64,000 bases of DNA, taken from assembly GCF_905220415.1 (NCBI RefSeq), contig NC_059561.1, positions 6,588,001 to 6,652,000 on the forward strand. Reading direction: 5' to 3'. This DNA comes from Colias croceus. Its lineage: Eukaryota > Arthropoda > Insecta > Lepidoptera > Pieridae. Of this stretch, positions 31,843 to 44,100 are shown piece by piece. Under the pieces are notes generated by a model. The model was not told where the DNA came from and made no database searches. It was given only the letters and a program-made list of their open reading frames with translations. The translations under genes were made by a program, and so were the position numbers. Position 1 is the stretch's first letter, and the number at the start of each line of letters is the position of its first letter.

Positions 31843-34800
31843 AATAAATAAAATTGAATGTACCCTAATAGAAACTATTTTATCCTGATGTGAAACAAAC
31901 TAACATTACCTGTTTTAAATGTTTATGAGCCTTATAAAATTAAGCTTTTATCGTATATCATGTTAACTTTCATTCATTATTACACTTTATACTGTTTATA
32001 CAGTAAAGAGGCCTGTGATAAATCCCTGTTCTTCTTGTTTATGTTTACCTACTTATTACTATTGAATTGACGAATGACAGATACCAAAACTAAACCTTTT
32101 TCACGTCAACTTTGACAGCATCACTTCCGGGTATAGTGAAACGTTGACACATAAAAAAAGTTTATACAATTTATGTTCGCACCATGTTCACACTTCTTAA
32201 TATAACTTTTCAATCACAGAACAGTAAAAACTTCAATAAATACTAACTTATGAATATGTTATCTGTAATTATAGGCGGCAGATAAATGTGGCGGGAATTA
32301 CTGTCCTGGTATTGTTGCTCTTGACTTCTGTGCAGATTCGGGCTATCGCTAAATAAATTTCGTGATGTCTAAATGTTTTCCGACAGAATACTGGGCAATA
32401 ATTATTTCATGTATGAAATGAATAGGAAATATGCTTGTTTTTTTTTTTAATTTTTTTATCCGATAGTTTACAACATTTTATTTAATGGAGAAAAATTTTG
32501 CAGCCAAAAATTAATTAGAAGTAAGTATATAAAAAAAATTTTTCTAAAAACCCAACTCAAATGTACAATTCAAACGACGCGGCCATTTGGCACGCTCTTG
32601 AGCGCGCTTCGTGTATTTTTATTAGTTTGGTTGCTTCAAAACAGTATTAGTTAAGTACTGTATGCAATATGATTTCCTGAGATATTAATTTCCATAAAAA
32701 TTGAACTGTATGCCTACCCGTGTACAGTGATTAGATAATATTGTCGCCTTTATATCATTTATATAAATATATCCAACTAGTTGATCCTGATCTGAAGGTG
32801 TCTGAAGGTTCACTCTGTTATATTACCTAGCATATACCTTAGTAACTTTTTTTACTTTTTACCCGCTCACCATGCGCGTGAAGCCGCGGGTTCTAGCTAG
32901 GCAGTAATTATTTTGGTAAGAATTGTTAACTAGTTCCAACCAAGTGTCGTAAGTACCTAAGTGTAAATAATGATTGAATACCATAACGGTCATTTCTTGT
33001 CACACTTAAAAATTCATTTACACATTCAGGAGCTTGATACCCCGAGGATTCGGATATGTCTATAATGCTAGGTACTAAATTGTAAATGACCGTTTCGACT
33101 TTGAGTGAACTTCGAAATTCGGAGCTTTAAATTATTCATCTTAAATTGGCTGCGTGCCACGTACAGTGTGCGGCCTGTCGAATGAATATTTTAACTCAGA
33201 GGCACCGAGGCGATAGGAAGATTTAATTTGATCGCATCGTGATTTCACTGAGTATTACAACTTGGTGAAACTGAAGAAATAATGGTGTAACTTTAGCAGC
33301 TGAGATGTTAATCGTACGTACAACGTGAGGGACAGGAATTGTTATAGAGCTATGTATTTATGATTGTAGGTTATTCAGTTATGCTCTTATAGTTATTATA
33401 TTATATTAGGTATTAGGTATTTCTTTTATTTATCAAGTCGGTCTTATTTTTTAGATTTTCATCATTGAGAATATTTTCATTAATTTGATCTCGTCTCAAT
33501 ACTAAACGCTGATAGCTTATTATTAGAAGTTAGAACCGAATGTGGGTGATATAGGAAATGGATGATTTTAAATATAATATATTTTGTGCAATAAATTAAT
33601 ATTATCTCTACAAATTTAAATTCCTCAAAATTAGTTGCGCCATTTTACTGTAATCACTTCACAATTCTAATTGACCATCGTATTTACATTATCATTCGAA
33701 GCAGGTGAAGCAGAATGAATCTATAGTATAATAACTACATTATGCACCTATCTCAATTAAATCTAGCCCAAAACATTGAACGTGTTTAGGTCTAGTAATT
33801 GCGTACAATGGCCTGTGTTGGACAGGGCTGGATTAAGTTCGGGAGAGGATTTGTGGTTAATAGATAGGTATGCCTCTAGGACTTCGATTAAATATTACAA
33901 AGAGATTTTTTTTATTTCTTGTTTATTTGTACCTTTGAAACTACTCGCTAACTGATACGAAAGAGTCTTTCTCTTTCATTCATGTTAAGTTGTAAATTAA
34001 AAAAAAAATATTTAGGTATCTACAAGTATAGGTTTGACGTGTTTGGTATACTTACATGAATTTCTTGCTTTCTAGCAATTACATTGCGATAAAGTTCCTA
34101 ACGAACTTATAAAAATATCTCATTATTATTTATTACTCTAACCTAATGTGCGAGTTGCAGTTGCTTGCATATGGTAGGTACTTTCCAATCAAAGAACACT
34201 GCGAAATTATTGAAATCGATGCCATATCCTTTCATCAAACTAATTTATTCTAAACAATTATTTATGTACCTATTTCGTTGTCCTTTATTGTCAAGAAATG
34301 TTTAGCAAAGGGGCCCCAAACGGCACCTCTTATTGCAATAGACAATCCGTATCAACAAGACTGGTTCACGCGACAATAGCACGCTCGAACAATACCCGCA
34401 CCGGCCTATTGCTTTGTACGGAATTAATTCGCTTGTTGCTATCAAGAGCCTGGTTTATACACTATACGCTAATTTATATAATTAACACGGGTAATACAAG
34501 TTCTGAGACACTATTGCCGTAATTGGTCTGTAGTGTTATTGAATCTGTATTTATTGAGGTTTTGACAGATACAAAATAAGCATAATTTTATGTAATTTGT
34601 TTGGTGAAACCCTAATGAAACTCTACAATATTATCTCTTTCTTAAATGGGTTATTTAGGCCTTAATTTTTTGTTTTATTTGTGAGACGATGTTAATCCTA
34701 TATGTTACATAACATAACACTAATACTAAAGACGAAAAACAATTCCCGAAAAGTTGATTTAATACTTATTCGCAGTTTTAATGCAAAATATTCAAAGATA

Positions 34801-35749
34801 ATTATAATGTTTATTTATATAAAGCTCTTAACAAATAATGTTGCCATAAATCCGTCAATTTAATCACAAAGCGTTAATACCGTTCGTTGAATGCAGGCTG
34901 GTTAAATCGGTTAAGTCTAGCTTATCTGTGCGCTCATATCTCACCATTATTCCTAGTCCAATTTGGCGCCAATACACTACGCAATGTGAATGATAAATAG
35001 TTATGGAGTTTTAATAATTCTAGTTCTATTTGGCTGTATGCTTTGAGGATCTTTATCTGTGTAAAAATAGTTTATCAGTAGATTAATACATATTTAAAAA
35101 GTTAAAAATAAGTAATATTGAAACCATAGATAGGTAGAGGTAGTTCAATAATTATTTATCCTATAATTTCCATAAACTATATTCATTTCATAATTTGTAT
35201 GTTATATTGTTCCTTTTTAATAATACGACAATTTACGAAACCTTATTCAGATTTTAGAATTATTTAGATTTTAGAATTTCAATAAATCTAAACCACATCG
35301 TTACTTCTCGAGCTGTTGGTTATTCTGTTGACAAAGTTTGTTTCAATGAATTCGCTTATAGATTTAGTAGGTACCTACCTACTATTTCATTTGCATTATG
35401 TTATCAAATTGCTTAAATTCGGATAACTTTTTAAAGGCTAAATACAGAGCAGCACAAAGGCAAGCTAAAAGTTTTAGTCATGGTTATTACCTTATAAAAT
35501 GTGTTATGATTCGTAAAAGAACTCTTACTGAATTTTTATTCATTATCAAAAAAAAAAAAAAAAATCATGATGTTCTAAACAACAACTTACAATAATTACT
35601 ACTCAACGCAATTTCAAATTTAAATTTCGTGTGATTTTCCAACACAGATGTTATTGTATTTCTAGTTTGTTTTTAACGTCTCTGTTACAAGTCATAGAAG
35701 TAATTAACAACTCCTTACACAAACAATATTAACACATGAAAATAACGTG
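31843..35749. other. Gene-free stretch upstream of EcKL
   Basis: A SINE head fragment is at about 32858-32900 (minus strand, CTAGAACCCGCGGCTTCACG). Less AT-rich islands occur at about 34310-34420 and 34880-34985. Neither shows a convincing codon pattern. A poly(A) run is at 35550. No gene was recognised. Confidence 0.45.
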
Positions 35750-36890
35750 TAAGGTAAACGCAGCTATCAACGACCCATCGAAAATCTGAAGGTATTACCG
35801 ACCTATAAAAGTAATTCGAAATTTAAACGTTTCCAGAACTATTCTTGCTATAGGTAGGCTAAGTTATACACGAATGTATTACTTGAGCATCGTATACTTT
35901 TACGTTAGTGTGAGTAACTGTGCAAAAAAGAGTTAAAATACGTAAGTTGCTGCGGGGTAGCGTGGACGCAGGACGTTTCGTACTTTTCCGTTGTTCCTTC
36001 GGGTAAGTACTGTGATTTATCTTTTTAAGACATTTACAAACAAATGACATCTATACTTTATTTTATATTACTAAATGTCAATGCATTTAAGTGTCAACTT
36101 TTCATTTCTCACAACATTTTATTAATAGAAAGTAATTTGAAACGATAAAACTTTAAATTAAAATGGGACGGTGTTAGCTTCACCAGTTTAAGTCGTGGCA
36201 GGTATCAACGACCCATAAGTCGGCAATGGCAGCAACGTAACTTTTTGTTTTAATTTTCTTTTATGTTATTGTATCACACTAACACAAGTGGTTTTATAGA
36301 CCAGTTTAAATCTAAGCTATGAGTCTTCATAAAAATCTTTTAGCGACCTAAACTTTTTTGTCTAGTTTTTACCTTTTAGCGTTGTCAATTTATACAAAGT
36401 TATGATATTTTTCGAGGATCGATACCGAATAGTTACAGTAGTAAATCATTGTTTTTTTGTTCAAACAATATGCATTTGTTCATATTTTGTGTGACATTAA
36501 TCAATTATAATCTATTTTATAGTCTGATGGTCAAATGAATTAAAATAACCATTTTTTTATGGGTCGGTAATACAATTTAGGTTTATACTTACATACTTTA
36601 TTACCGACCCATGTGGGTCGGCAATAGCAACTATAGGAAGCTATTACCGATCGAATATAGATTGTTTAGTTTCTCATCTACAAATTCAAATTCAAATTGC
36701 TTTATTTGCAGAATGTAGAATAAAGATGTTTGTAGATACAGATAATATTGATCCTTAAACATTCTGCTCGTAGTTGAGCGTGCAAATATATTTTTATTAC
36801 TTTTATGAAATAATAGGTGCCTATTAAAAATTATATTTTTTTAGGTTAAATTAACATAAAACATATAATTATATTTTTTTCCAGAAATAT

Positions 36891-36980
36891 GGAGCCACGA
36901 AAGCGGCGAAAAGTATACAGTAAAACAACACTCGCTGAAGCAATCAATCAAATAGCATAAGGAAATATCCTAGAGTTTGA
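36891..36980 (+). pseudogene. 5' remnant of a pogo-type transposase
   Basis: MEPRKRRKVYSKTTLAEAIN is followed by QIA, a stop, then GNIL in frame. The basic start followed by Y-S-x-x-x-L-x-x-A resembles psq-type DNA-binding domains. It is broken after about 23 codons. Confidence 0.5.
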
Positions 36981-37002
36981 AATCCTTAATTTAATATATG
37001 TA

Positions 37003-37192
37003 CACTAGCGGTTCGCCCCGGCTTCGCCCGTGGTACCTACATGTTTACGTTTTTTTTTTCATAAAAACTATCCTATCTCTCAAGTTGGATCGAATTGTAC
37101 ATGGTGTGCGAATTTTATTATGATCGGTTAACTGGTTTAGGAGTCCATTGAGGACAAACATTGTGACACGAGATTTATATATATTAAGATAT
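37003..37192 (+). mobile_element. SINE-like element nested in the pogo-like element
   Basis: The head ACTAGCGGTTCGCCCCGGCT leads to TATCCTATCTCTCAAGTTGG and the end ATATATTAAGATATATT. Its position inside the inverted repeats makes it younger than the host element. Confidence 0.75.
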
Positions 37193-37336
37193 ATTATATT
37201 AATAGTATTATGTTGATTAATTTAAAAGTTTATAATTATTTTAGTTCATTACTAAGAAGTACTCATTTGTTTTATTAAAAATAACTATACTAAAAAAAAT
37301 ACGAATATATTTGCATTTTTATTTCATTTTATTAAG

Positions 37337-37440
37337 ATCGGTAATCATCATCATCACTAGCTTCTATACATTCCATTGCTGGAAAAGGCCTCCTCTCACA
37401 TACGATCGGGAATAGCTGCATGAAAATCGTTAATAGCTTC
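37337..37440 (-). repeat. Fragment of the ATC-tailed SINE family
   Basis: ATCATCATCATCAC, followed by CCATTGCTGGAAAAGGCCTC, corresponds to the 3' region of lepidopteran SINEs like the one at 43921-44250. The tRNA-derived head is missing. Confidence 0.5.
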
Positions 37441-37682
37441 ACAGCCGTTTTTATGGGTTGGTAATAGCAACAATCGACTAAGTCACATTGTAAATTATTT
37501 TTTACAAGATAATCCTTTATTAGAATGTATTTTCTTCAATAAAAACATTTTTTAGACATAGCACTAGCATATAAAATGAAACTATAAATCTTTAGAAGAA
37601 CCAGTATACTTAAAAAATATGGTTGATTTTGAAATTGCCTTAGAGGGGTCGTTAATACCTGCGTTTACCCTATAATTAATTA

Positions 37683-39050
37683 ACGTAACGAGTACGTAGA
37701 ATGGAAGTCTCGCTAAAACGGGAACGTGAATAAATTCATGTAAAGGATAGAGCAAACATTTCTCTATTCAATGAACAATATACATAAGGCATTTAAAGAA
37801 ATAGATGTTAATTATTTGTTGAAAGCTCTAAAGAGGTTCATGGAATTATCTGGTGTGATCGAACTAATCTATTGGAAACGTCCTCGTCCTACGGCGAATT
37901 CACTGGATAGTGATGTGCATATTTATCGATATATGTATTATTATCGACCGACGTATTGATAAAAACATAATGACACATTTACCAAAGGTACAAATTATAC
38001 CTTCTCGTCCCGACTCATTTTCAATTTTTTCTCATTTTCTAAAAATATTATCTTTATCCAGGCGTATACAAATCCAACAGCAAAAATCATCTAAATTCGT
38101 TCAGTCGTCCATGACTTGTAAGTGGTGTAACTAGTACGACTTTTTTAATAACATAGGTAGTTGACGACTTGATAATTTTAGTCTTATCATATTTTCAATC
38201 AAGAAAACCTATTACTTCCACGCTTTTGATATCAATAGTTATAATAATATTATCACTAAGAGATTGTTAAAGTCGCGTCGCGTACTGTGATTAAAGCTTG
38301 TAACTGACGTTACTTGAGCAAAGTCGCAAGTTGGAAGTTTCTGTATTAAATGGTTGATAGTTGTTGAAGTTGTCTTGTTTCCATTACAAGTGTTAAGTGT
38401 CCTTTTTAGGTCAAACGAGAAGATTATCTTTGACGGGAATTGTTTGAGAGTTGAACTTTTATTTTTAATAACAATGTTTGCAAATTATTAAGGTTATATT
38501 TTCCTGATTAGGCTTACGAGGTACGTTAATTTTAGCATCCATGCCTATTGTCTACGGAAACATAAAGTACCTAACTATAAGGAAAATGTGTTATTATTAT
38601 GCTATAGGTAGATTTTTATCTTAAAATATTTTGAACCTGTAAATTTTGGATCTCGGGATTTTTATCAAGCAGATTTTTCCTTATTTTGTTATAAAAATAA
38701 TACGTAGTATTTTATGTGCTATTTATACTCGTAATAAGAATTATCGATATAAAAATCATTCTCACCTTCACCTCACTAAATTAAGTAGAATAGCTTAAGT
38801 GACAAAGCCAGTCCATTAGAGTATTTTATCAGTTTAGTTAAAATGTACTTTTTCCAGCAATCTAGGTAAAATTTTCAATGGAAAAATGCTCTTATATTTC
38901 CCGCTGTTTAGAATATTGGCGGTAATTTTTAATACATTTCTTCCCAAATCATATCTTGTAATAAAATTATGGACAATCGCACGATGGATATTTTTCTGGG
39001 GTAGTCAATTGAAAATTTCATTCATAATTGGAAAATTAATTTTGAACGCC
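37683..39050. other. Intergenic, nothing recognised
   Basis: AT-rich sequence between the pogo-like element and the long hairpin. Short ORFs here lack codon bias. Confidence 0.4.
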
Positions 39051-39059
39051 AATATTATA

Positions 39060-39637
39060 ATAAAAAAATTATTATTAAAAAAACAAAATACCCGACTGCA
39101 CACTAAAAAAAGAGTAAAACAAGCCCCACAATAATATTGATAAATCAAATGCTAAAAACTAATTATGGAATACCGTTTAAACAATACCTATATTAAAATA
39201 CACTACAATATGTGTTCGTAATCGATAGTTAAATAAACAGAAACTTATTTTGAATACAAATTTACTGAATATAATTTATAAATGTTGATGGAAAGCATCG
39301 CAGGCGGGGACCAACAGAGGCTTATTTATAGTCATTTCGGTTGTGCACCATTTAGCAGAATTTTCGTTGGTGGCGGTCAAGGTGGTCCCCGCCTGCGATG
39401 CTTTCCATCAACATTTATAAATTATATTCAGTAAATTTGTATTCAAAATAAGTTTCTGTTTATTTAACTATCGATTACGAACACATATTGTAGTGTATTT
39501 TAATATAGGTATTGTTTAAACGGTATTACATAATTAGTTTTTAGCATTTGATTGATCAATATTATTGTGGGGCTTGTTTTACTCTTTTTTTAGTGTGCAG
39601 TCGGGTATTTTGTTTTTTTAATAATAATTTTTTTATT
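39060..39637. repeat. Long near-perfect inverted repeat (~250-bp arms, ~75-bp spacer)
   Basis: Left arm 39060 to about 39313 and right arm about 39385-39637 are inverted copies with very few mismatches. Inner ends are GCATCGCAGGCGGGGACCA and TGGTCCCCGCCTGCGATGC. The spacer contains CAACAGAGGCTTATTTATAG. A transcript across it would fold into a hairpin with a stem of about 250 bp. No target duplication or transposase is visible. Confidence 0.93.
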
Positions 39638-39739
39638 TATAACTTTTTAGCTGTTTTTATTTAACGAAAATGTTGTAGATGTAGAAGACTATGTATATGT
39701 AAGTACCATTTTAAATTATTTCGACGACATTTGGCTTTA

Positions 39740-40160
39740 GATTACGAGTGATGCTCCGCAACATAACCGCACCGCGCCGCGCGCCGCATGCCAGGCCACG
39801 CCCTATCTTTTTGCTTGCTAACGCATGAGTTGCTTTGCGTTGACGCAGAATTAACATGTTCCCGTGGGAATTTTGAGAAAAAACGTATCCTATATTAATT
39901 ACTCCCGTGATTGAAATGAATCTAATGATACCGCATACATATTTTTTTAAAGGGAAATTTAGAAAAAATATTATTATGTCTTTATCCCGTGGGACTTTTA
40001 GGATAAAATGTATCCTATGACACTCCCGTAATCAAGACAAATCTAACGATACCTCATACATCAAAATCCATCAAGCCGTTTAGGCTACAGGTGGTCACAA
40101 AGGAAAAGACATACATACATACTTACATACACTCGAAAAACATTACCCTCCTTCTTTGGC
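39740..40160. repeat. GC-rich and SINE-like debris
   Basis: 39760-39800 has CGCACCGCGCCGCGCGCCGC. It is followed by two partial copies of a TTCCCGTGGGA..ATAAAA..TATCCTAT segment (39858 and 39988) of the SINE-head type, then ACATACATACATACTTACAT and CCTCCTTCTTTGGCAGTCGG. Confidence 0.5.
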
Positions 40161-41070
40161 AGTCGGGTAAAAAAATGAGATATGTTTTCATATTTTTCAT
40201 TATATGGAACTGATTGCATTTTATTTAAAGTTTTTTTTTTAAAAGACATCTGCAACAACATGCCCCATTCTGGCACCAGGTAAGTATAGTCTAGTTTATT
40301 TTACTTCTGAAATAAGCAAATCGAACGATAGTAAATAAATGAATGCAAAGCACTAATAATTTCAGCTAATTATTTACAAAACTTTCAATGTACAAGTTTT
40401 ACTCATTAAATTATGTAACACAGTTGACCGCTCACGACAGCGGTCGAGAAATTATGCAAATACCGTTCTCGCCTCAAACTTTGGCCAACCCTTGAGTTTA
40501 AAAAAGAAGTTGCCAGTAAAACGAATAAAATGTTTTAAAAAGTAATTTTTGAACTTAGAATTGGATGTTATTACATTGGATGAAATTCGAAAGATAAAAA
40601 CAATGGAGTTTAAATTTACACGTAGGTAGGGTAGTATTTTTGTAGTATTTTTTTTATATTTGACATTGAGATAATATATTTGATGTATTTATCTTAGTAT
40701 TTATCTTAGACATTTATAGAAAAAAGTGATACTGACTTGTCTTTGTTAATGGCTCTAGCGATAAAGACTGTTAAAATGTAAATTATATATTATGCAATCA
40801 GTATACGTATACAGATGATCAACAAACTTCATTACATTTGGCAGAAAACATCAAAAAGCAAACGGTCCTAATGAACGTTGATTTTATGATTTACCGTAAA
40901 ACGAGGCGTGAGAGAAAATTAAATGAAGTAATGAAAAAATATAAACAGTTTTCAAATGAATTGCCTATTGAAGTCAAATAAAGCTTTTAATACTAAGTTT
41001 AGAAACCTCTGTACCTAGATATTATAATAAGCGTCTATCTACTTCATAAATAAAACAAATATAGTCATAA
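40161..41070. other. SPH2 3' flank
   Basis: No gene or clearly bounded element seen. Confidence 0.4.
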
Positions 41071-41077
41071 TTTACAA

Positions 41078-41087
41078 TTTATTTATT
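41078..41087 (-). terminator. Poly(A) signals of SPH2 (AATAAATAAA)
   Basis: Two overlapping AATAAA hexamers on the - strand, about 45 bp after the SPH2 stop codon at 41131. Confidence 0.6.
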
Positions 41088-41130
41088 CGCTGCTCTATAA
41101 CAAAGTGAAAATAACATATTTTTCAAAAGA

Positions 41131-44100
41131 TCAAAGCCCTGTAGTATTTATACCCATTTGAACATATGGCACTACCGGATATTTTCTTTTTGTATTAAAA
41201 TATGCTGTAGCTCTTTTTATATCTAGGAATTTTATTTCTTGTCCATATACCATGACTCTGTATGTAATTGACTCTTTAAAGAATATATCAACATAAAAGT
41301 CTATTTGTAGGAAGTGCATTCCATAGCAGAGTGGTTTTGGGGAAAGACACCATTTATGAAGGTATATTTTTGGTTTTTCTACCGCCCATTTTTTGTAGTG
41401 GAATACTTGGAACACGATGCAGGAGTACTCGAAGTTGGCGAATATTGTGAACTGAAAAAATAATTAATGTTAACGTCATAGAAATGTGTTAATAATTATT
41501 TTTTAACAAATCTCAAACTATTATCTAAAACCCTCAAAATGACACCCGCTTTCAAATAAAAAAAAGAATCATCAAAATCGGTTAATTCAGTCTAAAGTCC
41601 GTGGTAATAACATAAAGAAAATACAGCCAAATAAAGAACCTCCTCCATTCCTTTGAAGGCAGTAGAAAATATGCAAAACATATTTATTAGAAGACAATAT
41701 GATGCTACAAAAATATTATTTTTTCGAGACGTTCACATTACTTACATTATAACTCGCCCTATGTTTTTTCGCATTAGGAAAGTGTTCAATTTTTGTATGG
41801 TCTGTGTAAAGTTCGGCTTTAATTTCCTCCGGATCGCACGGGCCAAATCTCTGTATTCTTGCAAGACCTGAAAAATATATATATTATACATTTAATAATA
41901 AAAGATGATGAAAACGTACGTAGAAGTTAATAGATTGAGAGTAAAGAAAATAATTAACAAATCAATTCGAGTATCGTTTTAGATTATTACATTGTACATA
42001 TTTTGTGATAATGTTAAAAGGGTTTGCTCAAATTTAATCAAATAATATCAAAGGATAACTAATAGTTAAGTAACATCGTCTAGACTCTGTATATTATCAA
42101 TTATTTGTTAATTATAAAGGATCAGGGCTGCGGGAAAATTCTGCTATTATATTTATTAATAATTACCTATACAAATATGTACTTTTTATCGAAAAACACA
42201 TGATACAATGTTCATGTTTAGTCCTGCTTTTTGTCATTTTCTTAGCTTTCAGCCCGTGGTTTTGCTCGCTTTTCATAAAACTAAATAAATTATATTTTAA
42301 AAGCTTCCTCTTGAATATATATTTCCATGAAAACAGCGCATTTAGATCGTTGCGTAGTTTTAAAGATCTAAGCATTAATATGGACAGACAGACAGACAAT
42401 GGAAAGCGACTTTGTTTTATACTAGGTATGTAGTAATCTGTTCTAACCCTATCAATAAGTAGGTATGTAATAAGGCCGCCCAAAACTGTCGTTTAAGTAA
42501 GTATAGTGCAGCTTTCTCTATGTTAAATTTTTCAGAACAGTTAAATAAATATACTTCTTACTACGTCGCATTATAATCTGGTTATCATCAATCCTGGTGA
42601 CGGTCGGTCTGCCGATCCTGAGGACGCTGTTCCTCGCCCAGGGTCTGTATTGGTTGTATTGTATGAAGCGAGCTGGTGCGTTGCAGCCTGGACCAGCTAC
42701 TCCAACACCTACCTATAAAGATTTCGTATTAAAATATAGTCATTTTCGTGTGAACTTTGATTTAAAAATTACTCTTGTGAAAAATTAGCACCTACCTACT
42801 TGAATTCCTGTACTTTTCATGTGTTATTTCATATTTGTAGATATCTAAATGTGTTTTCCCTTGCATTGAAACTGTGTTCGTTGTGTTGTTGTTTTTGTTT
42901 ATTATCACTCGCTATTAAATAGAAGTTATGAATATCGAATAAGTTTGATACATAATTAATATTTTACGTAATAAATAAAAAGCTCTACATATAAGCAATA
43001 TAAATTTACAAAGGAATGACGTTCTTTTTAATCTATGTTTTTATCGCAATACAGACTTTCTTAATATATAACTTATTTAAAAATAGTCATTGTTTTAAAT
43101 ATGTAATTCAGAATTTTTTAAACATACCAAACTCCACCTATTAAGCTGTCGTAACGCCAAAACAGTGCCGCTACGCCACACACAACTTTTTCCCGCCAAA
43201 GCTTTGGCACAGATAACGTATGGAGGCCATATTGACTCAATGTCCAACTGTGAAAGTGCAAATAATATAATTACAGTAAAACACGCTTAAAAGGTAAACT
43301 CATAAAATTATTGTATTATCACCGGTCCTTGATAAGTGTACATAGTTTTGGTTAAACATATCCTTTTATATTAGTTTGAAGAGGAGCAAAATCGAGTCTA
43401 AAGGAGTCGGTTACAACTTACAAACATACAGATGAAGCTAATAACAATAAAAGCGCGTTCAATAGCTACCTATATTTAGGCCGCTAAAAGATTGCTCAAT
43501 AATTTGAGATGTCCTTTTTGTATAGTGTGATGTGATTACTAAAAATTTTAACCGTATTGATTTACAATTATTAAACTATAGGGTATTTAGTACTTCATGT
43601 AACTTTGATTCAGGAATGCGTATTTAACTTATATTAATGAGCCTATGAGGAGAGTCTTATAACAGAATATGTATAGATATTATATGCTCAATTACGAGAC
43701 AAGTTTCAAGTTCGTTTTCGTATGATGATCTATAGGAGTAGTAAATCACAAATGCCGACCACGACAAACAATTAGGAAGCAACAACAAACTTGTTGTTTA
43801 TCATTTGATACATTGCTACAATATTGTGTACAATTTAATGACGTAAAAGGAGACGATGAAATGTATATGTTTCTAGTATAGTTATATATTATTTGTGATG
43901 AGTGTGATGTTACTTAAATATCATCATCATCAGCCCATTATGTTCTCACTGCTGAGACACGGGCCTGCCGAAGCGACCAGGCCGTAATCCACCACGCTGG
44001 CCATATGCAGGTTGGCAGATATGACATGTCGTCGAACGTTTTGATTCTTCGATATGTCGGTTTCATCACGATGTTTTCCTTTACCGTTGAAGCAGTGATG

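Larger units (their letters stand above)
35752..37670 (+). mobile_element. Pogo/Tigger-like DNA element, internally decayed
   Basis: Terminal inverted repeats AGGTAAACGCAGCTATCAAC (left) and, inverted, GGGTAAACGCAGGTATTAAC (right) continue into CGACCC, with TA on both sides (35750 and 37671). Short CGACCCAT/GGGTCG motifs recur through the element at 35793, 36205, 36558, 36604 and 37452. At 36891 an ATG opens MEPRKRRKVYSKTTLAEAIN and stops three codons later, resembling the start of a pipsqueak-type helix-turn-helix of pogo transposases. A SINE-like copy is nested at 37003-37192. Confidence 0.72.

Noticed and set aside
34298..34522. 74-codon ORF in a less AT-rich island
   Set aside because: No recognisable domain, splice context or paralogue in the window.
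42597..42788. Plus-strand ORF at SPH2 exon 8
   Set aside because: Antisense to an exon confirmed by SPH1 homology and identical exon length.
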